Below are positions 52,477 to 60,919 of a DNA stretch of 64,000 nt, in pieces (within the stretch, counting starts at the first letter, position 1; each line of letters opens with the position of its first letter). The stretch comes from Caulobacter radicis. Its GTDB lineage: Bacteria > Pseudomonadota > Alphaproteobacteria > Caulobacterales > Caulobacteraceae. The notes under the pieces are model-generated. The model saw only the letters and a list, made by a program, of their open reading frames with translations. It did no database searches and was not told the DNA's origin. A program made the position numbers and the translations under genes. The stretch spans positions 310,001-374,000 of the forward strand of contig NZ_QDKO01000032.1 in assembly GCF_003094615.1 (NCBI RefSeq), given 5' to 3'.

Positions 52477-52908
52477 TCAGGCGTCGGCGCGGGCGGCTTC
52501 CTCGGCCATGGCGCGGACGAGGTCCAGGACCTGGCGGCGGACGCGGCCGCGATTGATCTTCGGGAACACCTCGGCCAGTTCCAGGCCTTCCGGCGTGGTC
52601 AGGAACTCCTGAACGACGCGTTCGGCGTGGTGACCGACTTCGTCCTCTTCGGCGCCGCTCATAGGATCGGCGAGACCGTCGAAGAAGAAGGACACCGGCA
52701 CTTGCAGGGTGCGGGCGATCTCATACAGTTTCGAAGCGCTGACGCGGTTGGCGCCGCGCTCGTACTTTTGGACCTGCTGGAACGTCAGGCCCAGGGAATC
52801 GGCCAGTTGTTCCTGGCTCACGCCCAACAGCTTGCGACGCATACGGACTCGACCGCCGACGTGCAGATCGACCGGGTTGGGTCGCCGGCCTTCGGTTTCT
52901 TCACTCAA
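52477..52908 (-). CDS. XRE-family regulator (PraR-like)
   Basis: A 143-residue protein beginning SEETEGRRPNPVDLHVGGRVRMRRKLLGVSQEQLADSLGLTFQQVQKYERGANRVSASKLYEIARTLQVPVSFFFDG, with an HTH_XRE at residues about 15-75 and a helical C-terminal part. The TTG at 52908 has GGAGG 7 bp upstream and gives the PraR-type N-terminus; a TTG five codons upstream is less well placed. Members regulate quorum sensing (luxI/R systems in rhizobia), and a luxI gene lies 0.1 kb upstream on the same strand. Confidence 0.85.
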   Translation of the reverse strand: MSEETEGRRPNPVDLHVGGRVRMRRKLLGVSQEQLADSLGLTFQQVQKYERGANRVSASKLYEIARTLQVPVSFFFDGLADPMSGAEEDEVGHHAERVVQEFLTTPEGLELAEVFPKINRGRVRRQVLDLVRAMAEEAARADA

Positions 52909-53019
52909 CTTTTTCGCCTCCAACGGTTGTTTGTGTAAAATGACACGACCGGGGCGTTGGCGAAAGCCGAGCTAGGACAGGTGCGGCGCTACGTCGCTGA
53001 GGTGGAGCTTGGGCTCCGC

Positions 53020-53841
53020 CTAAGCGTTAAGCTGAAACTCCGATTTCCGACCGCGATCGTTCCAGATCCGCCGAGCCTGGCCGCTCGCATCGTGCAAGCG
53101 GTAAAGCGCTTCTGCGGAAAGGGTTTCGTCACGCTCCGAACCCGGAAGAATCTGGGGCGTCATCGCCCGCAGCACCTGACGCTGAACGGCGGCGAGATCG
53201 CCGAAGGCCCGCAGGTCGAGTTCGTCGACGTGATAGCCGACCGTCGATTCGATGGCGATCGATTCGCGCACCCGCTGCAACAGTTCTTGCGACAGGGGAA
53301 TTTCCGAGCCGGCGACGATTCCGAACTCGTAGGGGCGCGGCAGTCCGACGAGGCGCGTGTCGATCGGCGAGTTCATGATGCCGGGGTACAGCGCCATGTC
53401 GATCATGCCGACGAAGCGGGCGACGTTGTTGACCAGCGCCAGTTCCATGGCCGCGGCCCAGGCCTCGAACACCCGGGTCCCCCGACCCGGGCCCTTCTTG
53501 GCGCGATAGGCCTCGGTGGTGAACAGGCGGCTGGCCTCCCACACGTCGTGACCCTTCTTGGGGGTCTCGTCCGGCGCGATCAGGTGGGCGAACTTGTCGG
53601 CCAGCATGCAGCGGTCGTCGGTGGGCCGCAGGCGCAGGCCGACCTCCAGCTGCATGTCGTCGTCGAAACCCAGCAGGTAGATGGCGCGGGAGTCGTCGTA
53701 GTCGTCGACCTCGCCGCCATCGAGCACGACCAGGTCGACCCAGCCGTTCTTCTCGACGCACTGCTTGCGGCGTTCCTCGTGCATGGCCCACAGCTGGGGC
53801 CCGTAGAGGTGGCGGTTTTCGCAGGTGATGATGTGGATCAT
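53020..53841 (-). CDS. Acyl-homoserine-lactone synthase (LuxI family)
   Basis: A 273-residue protein beginning MIHIITCENRHLYGPQLWAMHEERRK, with Arg/Trp positions and GGEVDDYDDSRAIYLLGFDD reminiscent of the LuxI active-site (SAM-binding) region and EASRLFTTEAYRAKKGPG. It makes an acyl-homoserine lactone signal from SAM and acyl-ACP/CoA. GGGGGA lies 5 bp before the ATG. It is downstream of, and codirectional with, a LuxR-type gene. A palindrome lies 56 bp upstream of the start. Confidence 0.88.
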   Translation of the reverse strand: MIHIITCENRHLYGPQLWAMHEERRKQCVEKNGWVDLVVLDGGEVDDYDDSRAIYLLGFDDDMQLEVGLRLRPTDDRCMLADKFAHLIAPDETPKKGHDVWEASRLFTTEAYRAKKGPGRGTRVFEAWAAAMELALVNNVARFVGMIDMALYPGIMNSPIDTRLVGLPRPYEFGIVAGSEIPLSQELLQRVRESIAIESTVGYHVDELDLRAFGDLAAVQRQVLRAMTPQILPGSERDETLSAEALYRLHDASGQARRIWNDRGRKSEFQLNA

Positions 53842-53897
53842 GACTGTCCCCCGTTCTGGACAGCCCGCATTAGGCGGCATGATCCGCCCAATCGCCG

Positions 53898-53915
53898 ATA
53901 GGCCAAACGGCCTAT
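53898..53915. promoter_or_regulatory. Candidate lux box upstream of luxI
   Basis: A perfect 18-bp inverted repeat ATAGGCC-AAAC-GGCCTAT, 57-74 bp upstream of the luxI ATG. Length and spacing are those of LuxR-type operators (about 20 bp, near -40). The sequence itself is not the classical ACCTGT..ACAGGT type, so it remains a candidate. Confidence 0.6.
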
Positions 53916-54135
53916 GCGACGTGCCGCCCCAGTCCGTGCAGCCATTACCAATGATCGGGGAGGGCGCTTCTGTGCGCTGACGCACACCTTGGCGCAAAAG
54001 GGCTTCGCAAGGCAAAGCAAGGCGCATGCGAAACGCTATGTCGAATATCTAACAGATGATCGACGCACATTCAAGGTTGTGAAATTTCATATTCCAGCGT
54101 TACGCGCGCATTCTGGTTGCGCGTTTCGCGGGCGG

Positions 54136-54864
54136 TCACTCGGCTTTCAGCAGGCCCAACTCGCCGGCCTTCATCACAGCCTCCTGCCGCTTGACCACGC
54201 CCAGGCGCTTCTTGGCCGCTTCGATGTGGTGGTGGACGGTGCGGGGCGACAACTCGAGGATCGCCCCGATCTCCCAGTCGGTCTTGCCGCGGCTGGCCCA
54301 GTAGAGGCATTGGGCCTGGCGCTCGGAGATCACCCCGTACTCGGGATTGTCGTCCTGCAGTTCCCAGTGCTTGAGCATGATGGTGCCGAACACCGTGGCC
54401 AGGCTTTCGACCACGGCGCGGCTGGCCGGGTCGGTGTCGGGCGCGGCCGTGGCCATGCGGATCAGCACCTCGTGGCCGGCGGGGCCGAATACGCGCACGA
54501 CATAGCCGTCGTTCATGCCGAACTCGGAGGCCTCGCCCCACATGGCGTGGGCGCGTTGGTCGCCCAGGGGCTTGGCGTCGGTCCAGGCGAACGACTTGGA
54601 GGATTTCAGCAGCAGCTTCACGCAGGGATCGTGCACCACGTAGCGCTCGCCCCAGTAGCGGGAGTCCCAGGCCTCGAAGTCCTGGCGCGACAGGGCCGGC
54701 GGCTCCTTGCCGTAGCGCTCGGCGTTGACCAGGGTGGCGGCGAAGCGGTCGTAGCCGAAGGCGGCCAGGGCGCGCCCGAAATGGGCTTCGACTTCGGCTG
54801 GCGCGCCGTAATGCGGCGCCTTGCTCAGGAACTCCCAAGCCTGCTGTTCGGCCGAATTCAACAC
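54136..54864 (-). CDS. LuxR-type AHL receptor/regulator
   Basis: A 242-residue protein from GTG. The N-terminal half is the autoinducer-binding domain (FGYDRFAATLVN, RYWGERYVVHDPCVK, and conserved Trp/Asp residues such as W70-Y-W..D), and the C-terminus is a LuxR HTH (ISERQAQCLYWASRGKTDWEIGAILELSPRTVHHHIEAAKKRLGV). It is the presumed receptor for the signal made by the downstream LuxI. They are 294 bp apart. Confidence 0.88.
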   Translation of the reverse strand: MLNSAEQQAWEFLSKAPHYGAPAEVEAHFGRALAAFGYDRFAATLVNAERYGKEPPALSRQDFEAWDSRYWGERYVVHDPCVKLLLKSSKSFAWTDAKPLGDQRAHAMWGEASEFGMNDGYVVRVFGPAGHEVLIRMATAAPDTDPASRAVVESLATVFGTIMLKHWELQDDNPEYGVISERQAQCLYWASRGKTDWEIGAILELSPRTVHHHIEAAKKRLGVVKRQEAVMKAGELGLLKAE

Positions 54865-55028
54865 GACGCTATCGTCTCCCGCTCCTTCATCAACTTAGAG
54901 GTGGTGAAGCGGCGGCGCCAGTAGCGGCGTCGATGTGTCGCGGACTTTACTCAAGCTAACACTTGGGACAACTTTTGGTCGTCCGGCTTTCGCGCTGGTT
55001 GAGGTTTCGTATACTGGCCTCGAAGGGC

Positions 55029-56552
55029 TCAGGCGGCTTCCTGCTCGTCCTCGCCGGCCAGCAGGGCGCTCAGCACGATGGCCAGGCGCTCGGGCTTGAT
55101 CGGCTTTTCGACCACGTCCTGCATGCCGGCGGCCAGATAGACGGCGACGTCCTCGGGGCCGGCGTTGGCGGTCAGGGCGACGATCGGGGCGGCGCCGGCC
55201 GGGCCGGGCAGCTCGCGGATGGCGCGGGTGGCGGCCACCCCGTCCATGCGCGGCATCTTGATGTCCATCAGGATCAGGTCGAAGCGGCCGGTGCGGGCGG
55301 CCTCGACCGCCTCCACGCCGTCGGCCACCTGCTCGGAGGTGCAGTCGAACATCTCGCACAGCGCCTCGGCGACCATGCGGTTGGTGGCGTTGTCGTCGAC
55401 GATCAGGATATGGGCGGGGCGGGCCGAGACGCTGAGGTCTTCCTCGTCGTGGGTCTCGACCTGGGCGGCCGGGGCGGTGAGGGCGAAGCGCAGGGTCAGG
55501 CCGGCGCCGCGATTGGGTTCGGCGCGCACCTGGCCGCCCATCTCGCGCAGCACGCGGTGGGCCAGGGCCATGCCCACGCCCAGGGCCATCTCGGCGCGGT
55601 CGTCCATGCGGCCTTCGCCCAGCGGGTCGAACACGCGGGCCAGGCGTTCCTCGGCGGTGACCGCGGCGGCGTTGTCGCGCACGTCGCCTTCCAGGCGCAG
55701 GCGGCCGTCGTCGAGACGGGCCCGCAGGCTGGCCTCGATCACGCCGCGGCCATGGGCCAGGGCGCCGTCGATCAGGGCGTCGAACACCTGCAGCAGGCGC
55801 GAGGGGTCGACCAGGGCGGCGGCCTCGGGGTCGCCGTCATAGGAGAACAGCAGGGTCGAGCCGCTTTCGGCGGCGCGCGGCGCCCAGCGGGCCTCGACCG
55901 CGTCGGCCAGGTCGCGCAGGCGGGTCGGCGCGGGCGACAGCGACAGGCCGCCGGTCGCGGCCCGGTGCAGGTCCATGGCCCGACCCAGGATGTCGCTCAT
56001 GTCGCGGCTGGTGTCGCTGATGGCGCGCACGCAGGCGGCCGCGTCGGGCGCCAGGCGCTGCTGTTCCAGCCGGTCGGTGAAGGCCTGGACGCCGTCCAGG
56101 TGCAGGCCGATGTCATGCGCCATGCGCTCGACCAGGCCCATGGCCTCGCGGGCTTCGCGCTGCTTGCGGCGGTGCGAGGCGAGCAGCGAGGCCAGGCCCC
56201 CGACGCCGACATAGAGGTCGTCCTCGTCGGTGGCGACGAAGGCGGTGCGGAAGACGGGTGTGGCGCTCTGGGCCAGGGCGTCGACGAAGACGCCGGGCTC
56301 CATCGCCACGCGCACGCTGCGCGGTTCGGGGTCCATGACCTCCGACACGGGGCGTTCGTTCAGCTGTTCGGCGGCGACCAGCATCTGGCCGACGAAGACG
56401 TCGCGATAGACCAGGCCGATGGGCGCGCCGTCCTGCGTCACCGCCAGGGCCGCGAGGGCGGGCTCGCTCGCGAAGATCTCCAGCACCGTCCGGCAGGACG
56501 TGCGGGGATCGACCGGGTCGCGGCGATCGATGAGGCGGGCGAGCGTTTCCAT
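55029..56552 (-). CDS. Hybrid histidine kinase with CBS-like N-terminus and receiver domain
   Basis: A 507-residue soluble protein. Residues about 1-125 resemble CBS-type repeats (LAALAVTQDGAPIGLVYRDVFVGQ, PVFRTAFVATDEDDLYVGVGGLASLL). An H-box-like LVERMAHDIGLHLDGV follows, with a degenerate dimerisation domain, then an HATPase region (VFDALIDGALAHGRG, and GVGMALAHRVLREMGGQV). The C-terminal receiver domain is canonical (HILIVDDNATNRMV, phospho-Asp in LILMDIKMPRMDG, KPIKPERLA). Phosphotransfer may end at the C-terminal Asp or pass to an HPt. Signal unknown; a nucleotide is possible via CBS. Confidence 0.85.
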   Translation of the reverse strand: METLARLIDRRDPVDPRTSCRTVLEIFASEPALAALAVTQDGAPIGLVYRDVFVGQMLVAAEQLNERPVSEVMDPEPRSVRVAMEPGVFVDALAQSATPVFRTAFVATDEDDLYVGVGGLASLLASHRRKQREAREAMGLVERMAHDIGLHLDGVQAFTDRLEQQRLAPDAAACVRAISDTSRDMSDILGRAMDLHRAATGGLSLSPAPTRLRDLADAVEARWAPRAAESGSTLLFSYDGDPEAAALVDPSRLLQVFDALIDGALAHGRGVIEASLRARLDDGRLRLEGDVRDNAAAVTAEERLARVFDPLGEGRMDDRAEMALGVGMALAHRVLREMGGQVRAEPNRGAGLTLRFALTAPAAQVETHDEEDLSVSARPAHILIVDDNATNRMVAEALCEMFDCTSEQVADGVEAVEAARTGRFDLILMDIKMPRMDGVAATRAIRELPGPAGAAPIVALTANAGPEDVAVYLAAGMQDVVEKPIKPERLAIVLSALLAGEDEQEAA

Positions 56553-56633
56553 GCGGCCGGGGGCTGGTCGTCGGGGAATTCACAGCTTGGACGACTTGGC
56601 CTTGCAGAGTCGTTAAGTCACAGCACTGAAAGC

Positions 56634-56664
56634 AAAAGGGGCGGCGGATTGGCTCCGCCGCCCC
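56634..56664 (-). terminator. Terminator of the TonB-dependent receptor gene
   Basis: Stem GGGGCGGCGGA / TCCGCCGCCCC around TTGGC; on the minus strand it is followed by TTTTGC. Lies about 30 bp past the receptor stop. Confidence 0.8.
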
Positions 56665-56693
56665 CGTCTCGAGCCGATCCGGCCCGATCAGGT

Positions 56694-59684
56694 TCACCAG
56701 GTCTTGGTCAGGCTGACCCCGTAGAGGCGCGGTTCCAGCGTGTAGACATTGGTGAACAGGCCCGAGGTGTCGTCGGTGGTGTAGGCGTCGGTGATCGGCG
56801 TCTTGTTCAGCAGGTTCTTCACATAGGCGTCGATCGACAGGCCCAGTTCCGGCTTTTCGATCTTGAGCGTCAGGTTGACGTTCTCCCAGGATTTCAGCCG
56901 GTCGTACTCGGTGTTGTAGATGCGGGCGTACTGCTCGCTCTGGCGGTAGTAGTCGCCGCGCACGGTGGCGGCCCAGCCGGACGGCAGGTCCCAGGTGTAT
57001 TGGGCTCCGAGCGACAGGGTCCAGTGCGGCGAGTTCGGCAGCTCGTTGCCCGACAGGTCTGCGGCGCGGCCGTCGATCGAGGCCCCGGCGGCGTAGTTGT
57101 AGAGGCCCACGCCGTTGGCCAGGGTGTTGGCCGTCAGCGCCACCGTCACCAGGCCGGTGGCCTGGGCCGGGGTGAAGCCCTGCGAGATCAGGGCCCCGGC
57201 CAGGGTCGAGGCCCCGGCCGCGGGGCCGCCGGCCGCCGCCAGGATGGTCTGCACCGCCGTGGCCTGGGCCGCGGTCAAACCAGCCCCGCCCGAGGCGGTG
57301 GGCAGGGTGTAGAGGGTGTTGGCCAGGTTGCTGTAATAGCTGCTGGCGCCGGTGCCGGGTCCGGCGCAGGCCAGCGGCAGGGTGCCGCCCAGGCCCGCGC
57401 CGATGATGGTGGCCACGCCGGCGGTGGTCAGCACGCAGTTGCTGCCCAGCGCCGCGGTCGGCCGGGCGGCCTTGACCAGGGTCAGGGCCGCGTCGCTCTG
57501 GGTGCGGTTCATCACGTCGATCGAGGACACGCCGTCCTTGATCTGGGTGTTCAGGTAGCCGACATTGGCGTTGAGGCGCAGGCCCTTGACCGGCTGCCAC
57601 AGGGTTTCAAGTTCGACGCCCCAGACCTTGGCGTCGATGTTCTCGTTGACCGAGGTGCGGTTGACGATCTTCGAGATCTGGTAGCCCTGGTAGTCGTAGT
57701 AGAAGCCGGTGGCGTTCAGCAGCAGGCTGCCGCCCAGCAGGGTGTTCTTGGCCCCGATCTCGTAGGCGTTGACGAATTCCGGCTGGTAGGTCGCCGCCAC
57801 GCCGGCCACGCCGATGGCCCCCGGCGGGTTGGCGCCGCCGCCCTTGTAGCCCTTGGAATAGAAGGCGTAGAGCAGGGTCTCGTCGGTGAACGGCAGGTTG
57901 GCCTTGTAGTCGAAGCCCAGGCGCCCGGTCAGTTCCTTGAAGTCCGACTTCTGCTGCGCCGGCGTGCCGGTGATCAGGCCGTAGCCAGGGGCGAGCAGGG
58001 CGGTCGAGATGTTGTCCGAGGTCTTCTTGTCGTGGGTCTGGCGCAGGCCCAGGGTGAACTTCAGGTCCTCGCTGGCCTGCCAGTAGACCTCGCCGAACAG
58101 CGCCGTGGCCTTCAGGTGGTAGGGCGTGCGGTTGTCGAAGTAGTTGTGGCCCTCGCCGGTCGGGTTGGGCGAGGTGTCGATGCCGATGCAGTTGGCCGTG
58201 GTGGTCGGATTGCAGTTCGGGTTGCCGGTGTTCTGGAAGTTCAGCGCCAGGGCCGAGATCGTCAGGCCGTTGGAGACCACGTAGTAGTCGGTGACGCCGC
58301 GGTAGTCGAAATAGATGCCGCCGATGTTGAAGTTGATCGGGCCATCGAAGGCCGACTGCAGGCGGAACTCCTGGCTGATCTGCTTGGCGTTGGATTTCGA
58401 GATGTCATAGGTCAGGAAGGTGTTGGCCGTGCCGGTCTGCGGGTCGGTGAAGTTGCCGCCCGGCGTCAGGGCCGTGTTGTTGAACGTGCCCGGCGAGATG
58501 TTCCGGAAGTAGTCCTGCTTGGAATAGATGTCGCCGGTGCTGATCGAGCTCAGCGACGTGAAGGTCAGCTGGTCGGTGATGTCGTAGGCGAAGTTGAACT
58601 GGTAGACGTCCGAGGTCGACCGGTAGATCGGGTCGAAGCGGGTCTCGATCTCGCGCAGGTCGCGGGTCACCGTGTCGCCGGCGTTGAGATCGCCGCTGGT
58701 GAAGCCCACCAGGTTGCCCAGAACGCCGTAGAGCGTGCCGGACGTGTTGACCGTGCCGTAGGCGGCGTTGCTGTAGAGGCTGGCCGAGGCGCAGCCTTGC
58801 GTGAGGTAGCGGCGCGACGTGCCGGTGGCGACGCCGCCGACCGTGGCGGGGCCGTCGTCCTTGGTGCAGAGCTGCTTGCCGATACGGGCGCGGTTGTCGT
58901 CTTCCTTGAAGTGTTCCCACATCAGGTTGACGCGCAGGCGCTCGTTCGGGTTCACCGCCAGGCTGACGCGCGTGGAATAGAGGTCGCGGTCGTCGACCTT
59001 GTGGTTGTTGAAGGTGTTGGTGACGAAACCGTCGCGCTGCACCAGGGCGCCCGCGATGCGCAGGGCCATCTTCTCCTCGACGATCGGGATGTTGACCATC
59101 CCGCGCACCTTCTTGGTGTCGTAGTTGCCGTACTCGACGCGGCCCAGGGCCTCGAAGCGGTCGGACGGCTTGGCGGTGATGATGTTGACGACGCCGCCGG
59201 TGGCGTTGCGGCCGTAGAGCGTGCCCTGCGGGCCGCGCAGCACTTCCACCCGCTCCACGTCGTAGAACTCGGCCTCGAACAGGTTGCTGGCCTGAAGCGG
59301 CGCGTTGTTGACGTGCACGCCCACGCCGCTGTCGGCCGAGACGCCGACGCCCTTGGAGCCGATGCCGCGGATCTGGAAGTTGAAGCTGTTGGTGAAGTTG
59401 CTCTTGCCGAAGCTGACGTTCGGGATGGCCTGCTGCAGGTTGGGGCCGCCGTCGATCTTCTGGGCTTCCAGGCTGTCCTGGCTGAAGGCCGAGACCGCGA
59501 TCGGCACGTCCTGGAGGGCTTCCTCCTTCTTCTGGGCGGTGACGACCAGTTCCTCGATCACGTTGTCGGAGGCCGGCTTGGCCGGAACCTGAGTCTGGGC
59601 GAAGGCCGGGGCGGCCACGGCGGTCAGTACGGCGGCGGAAGCGCCCATGGCCAAGAGGCGCCGCAAGCGCGGGGTCTGCGTCAT
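56694..59684 (-). CDS. TonB-dependent outer-membrane receptor
   Basis: A 996-residue protein with a signal peptide (MTQTPRLRRLLAMGASAAVL, cleavage after AFAQ), a TonB box-like EELVVTAQKKEEALQDVPIAVSAFS, a plug domain (NLQQAIPNVSF, QGTLYGRNATGGVVNIITAKP) and a 22-strand barrel ending YGVSLTKTW. An Ala/Gly-rich insertion of about 150 residues sits between residues 735 and 880. Receptors of this kind take up siderophores, sugars or other ligands. The substrate is unknown. It has its own promoter region of 470 bp upstream. Confidence 0.93.
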   Translation of the reverse strand: MTQTPRLRRLLAMGASAAVLTAVAAPAFAQTQVPAKPASDNVIEELVVTAQKKEEALQDVPIAVSAFSQDSLEAQKIDGGPNLQQAIPNVSFGKSNFTNSFNFQIRGIGSKGVGVSADSGVGVHVNNAPLQASNLFEAEFYDVERVEVLRGPQGTLYGRNATGGVVNIITAKPSDRFEALGRVEYGNYDTKKVRGMVNIPIVEEKMALRIAGALVQRDGFVTNTFNNHKVDDRDLYSTRVSLAVNPNERLRVNLMWEHFKEDDNRARIGKQLCTKDDGPATVGGVATGTSRRYLTQGCASASLYSNAAYGTVNTSGTLYGVLGNLVGFTSGDLNAGDTVTRDLREIETRFDPIYRSTSDVYQFNFAYDITDQLTFTSLSSISTGDIYSKQDYFRNISPGTFNNTALTPGGNFTDPQTGTANTFLTYDISKSNAKQISQEFRLQSAFDGPINFNIGGIYFDYRGVTDYYVVSNGLTISALALNFQNTGNPNCNPTTTANCIGIDTSPNPTGEGHNYFDNRTPYHLKATALFGEVYWQASEDLKFTLGLRQTHDKKTSDNISTALLAPGYGLITGTPAQQKSDFKELTGRLGFDYKANLPFTDETLLYAFYSKGYKGGGANPPGAIGVAGVAATYQPEFVNAYEIGAKNTLLGGSLLLNATGFYYDYQGYQISKIVNRTSVNENIDAKVWGVELETLWQPVKGLRLNANVGYLNTQIKDGVSSIDVMNRTQSDAALTLVKAARPTAALGSNCVLTTAGVATIIGAGLGGTLPLACAGPGTGASSYYSNLANTLYTLPTASGGAGLTAAQATAVQTILAAAGGPAAGASTLAGALISQGFTPAQATGLVTVALTANTLANGVGLYNYAAGASIDGRAADLSGNELPNSPHWTLSLGAQYTWDLPSGWAATVRGDYYRQSEQYARIYNTEYDRLKSWENVNLTLKIEKPELGLSIDAYVKNLLNKTPITDAYTTDDTSGLFTNVYTLEPRLYGVSLTKTW

Positions 59685-60157
59685 TCGAAATCCCTCCCTG
59701 GACGCGATGACGCCTTGTCGGCGGCCCCTATCCGCGTCCCGTTGTTTCCTCGTCGCCGCACGTTTTCATTGTCGTATCTCCTTTGCGGAGATCGGCGCGC
59801 AGGTGTCCGGCAGACCTGCTTCGACTTTGCGAGATTGCATACTTGCGTTCTTTGGCTGTCAACTGGCGGCGCTGTAAGTAAACAGCGATAGGTTACGGCT
59901 TTTCACTTTCCGCAACGTCACCCAATTGTTGTAACTAGGCGTTTTCTCAAAAATTAGAAAAACGGGTGTATCGCCTGACCTAGGGTCAAGCGTGCGGACA
60001 GGCTGAATACAGCGAGGAAATCCGCTCCCCCACGCCGGGTATCTTGTCTCATTCCCGTAAAAGGTACAGCGCAAAACGGCGTTCCCTGAATGCCGGGCGC
60101 CTGGCCCCGCCGCGCGCCGCCGTTCCAGCCGAAGCCAAGGTCGTGTAGAGGAGCGGC
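59685..60157. other. 473-bp divergent gap between the TonB receptor and queC
   Basis: No convincing gene. About 59850-59970 is unusually A+T-rich for this genome (CTCAAAAATTAGAAAAACGGG, CCAATTGTTGTAACTAGG) and should hold the receptor promoter. A perfect palindrome TGACCTAGGGTCA lies at 59976-59988. The end next to queC holds only G+C-rich sequence and GGAGCGGC before its ATG. No preQ1-type riboswitch was found. Confidence 0.6.
59976..59988. promoter_or_regulatory. Palindrome in the receptor/queC upstream region
   Basis: TGACC-TAG-GGTCA, a perfect 5-bp inverted repeat with 3-bp spacer, in an A+T-rich region. Half sites TGACC are used by several regulator families; none can be assigned. Confidence 0.35.
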
Positions 60158-60919
60158 ATGTCCGCATCTTCCCTGTCTTCTTCTCCTTCGGGGCCTTCCG
60201 CGCCCTCGGGCGCCGCCCTGGTGCTGTTCTCCGGCGGCCAGGACTCCAGCGTCTGCCTGGCCTGGGCGCTCGAGCGCTACGAGCGCGTCGAGACCCTGGG
60301 TTTCGACTACGGCCAGCGCCACTCCATCGAAATGGAGGCCCGCCAGGCCGTCCGTCACCAGGTCGCCGCCCGCTTTCCGCACTGGGCCGACCGCCTGGGC
60401 GAGGACCATGTGCTCGACATCAGGAGCTTCGGCGCCGTGGCCCAGTCGGCCCTGACCGCCGACCGCGCCATCGAGATGACCGAGCGCGGCCTGCCGTCGA
60501 CCTTCGTGCCCGGCCGCAACCTGGTGTTCCTGATCTACGCCGCGGCCCTGGCCGATCGCCGGGGCATCGACGCCCTGGTCGGCGGCATGTGCGAGACCGA
60601 CTTCTCGGGCTATCCCGACTGCCGGCGCGATACTCTGGACGCCATGCAGAGCGCCATGAACCTGGGCATGGACCGCAGTTTCCGCGTCGAGACGCCGCTG
60701 ATGCACCTGACCAAGGCCCAGACCTGGGCCCTGGCCAAGCAGCTGGGCGGCGAGGACCTGGTCGACCTGATCGTGGTCGAGAGCCATACCTGCTACCAGG
60801 GCGAACGGGGCGAGCTTCACCCTTGGGGCCACGGCTGCGGCGAATGCCCGGCCTGTGAACTGCGCGAGAAGGGCTACGCCGAATGGGACGCGGCCGGGCG
60901 CGAGGCGCTGGTCCCGTGA
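60158..60919 (+). CDS. queC: 7-cyano-7-deazaguanine synthase
   Basis: A 253-residue protein after a Ser/Pro-rich N-terminal start. PP-loop motif VLFSGGQDSSVCLAWAL, and the zinc-binding cysteines HTCYQGERG...GHGCGECPAC at the C-terminus. QueC converts 7-carboxy-7-deazaguanine to preQ0 with ATP and ammonia. GAGG lies 5 bp upstream. It forms an operon with queE (GTGA overlap) and queD. Confidence 0.96.
   Translation: MSASSLSSSPSGPSAPSGAALVLFSGGQDSSVCLAWALERYERVETLGFDYGQRHSIEMEARQAVRHQVAARFPHWADRLGEDHVLDIRSFGAVAQSALTADRAIEMTERGLPSTFVPGRNLVFLIYAAALADRRGIDALVGGMCETDFSGYPDCRRDTLDAMQSAMNLGMDRSFRVETPLMHLTKAQTWALAKQLGGEDLVDLIVVESHTCYQGERGELHPWGHGCGECPACELREKGYAEWDAAGREALVP

Noticed and set aside
54963..59891. 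A very long open frame on the plus strand (about 1640 codons), antisense to the hybrid kinase and TonB receptor
   Set aside because: It is a G+C-rich shadow of the minus-strand genes. Its product is Gly/Arg/Gln/Val-rich without domains, while the opposite strand encodes clear proteins over the same stretch.
60000..60157. A possible preQ1 riboswitch before queC
   Set aside because: The expected compact aptamer with a C-rich loop and A-rich tail is not seen; only G+C-rich sequence and a ribosome site are present.
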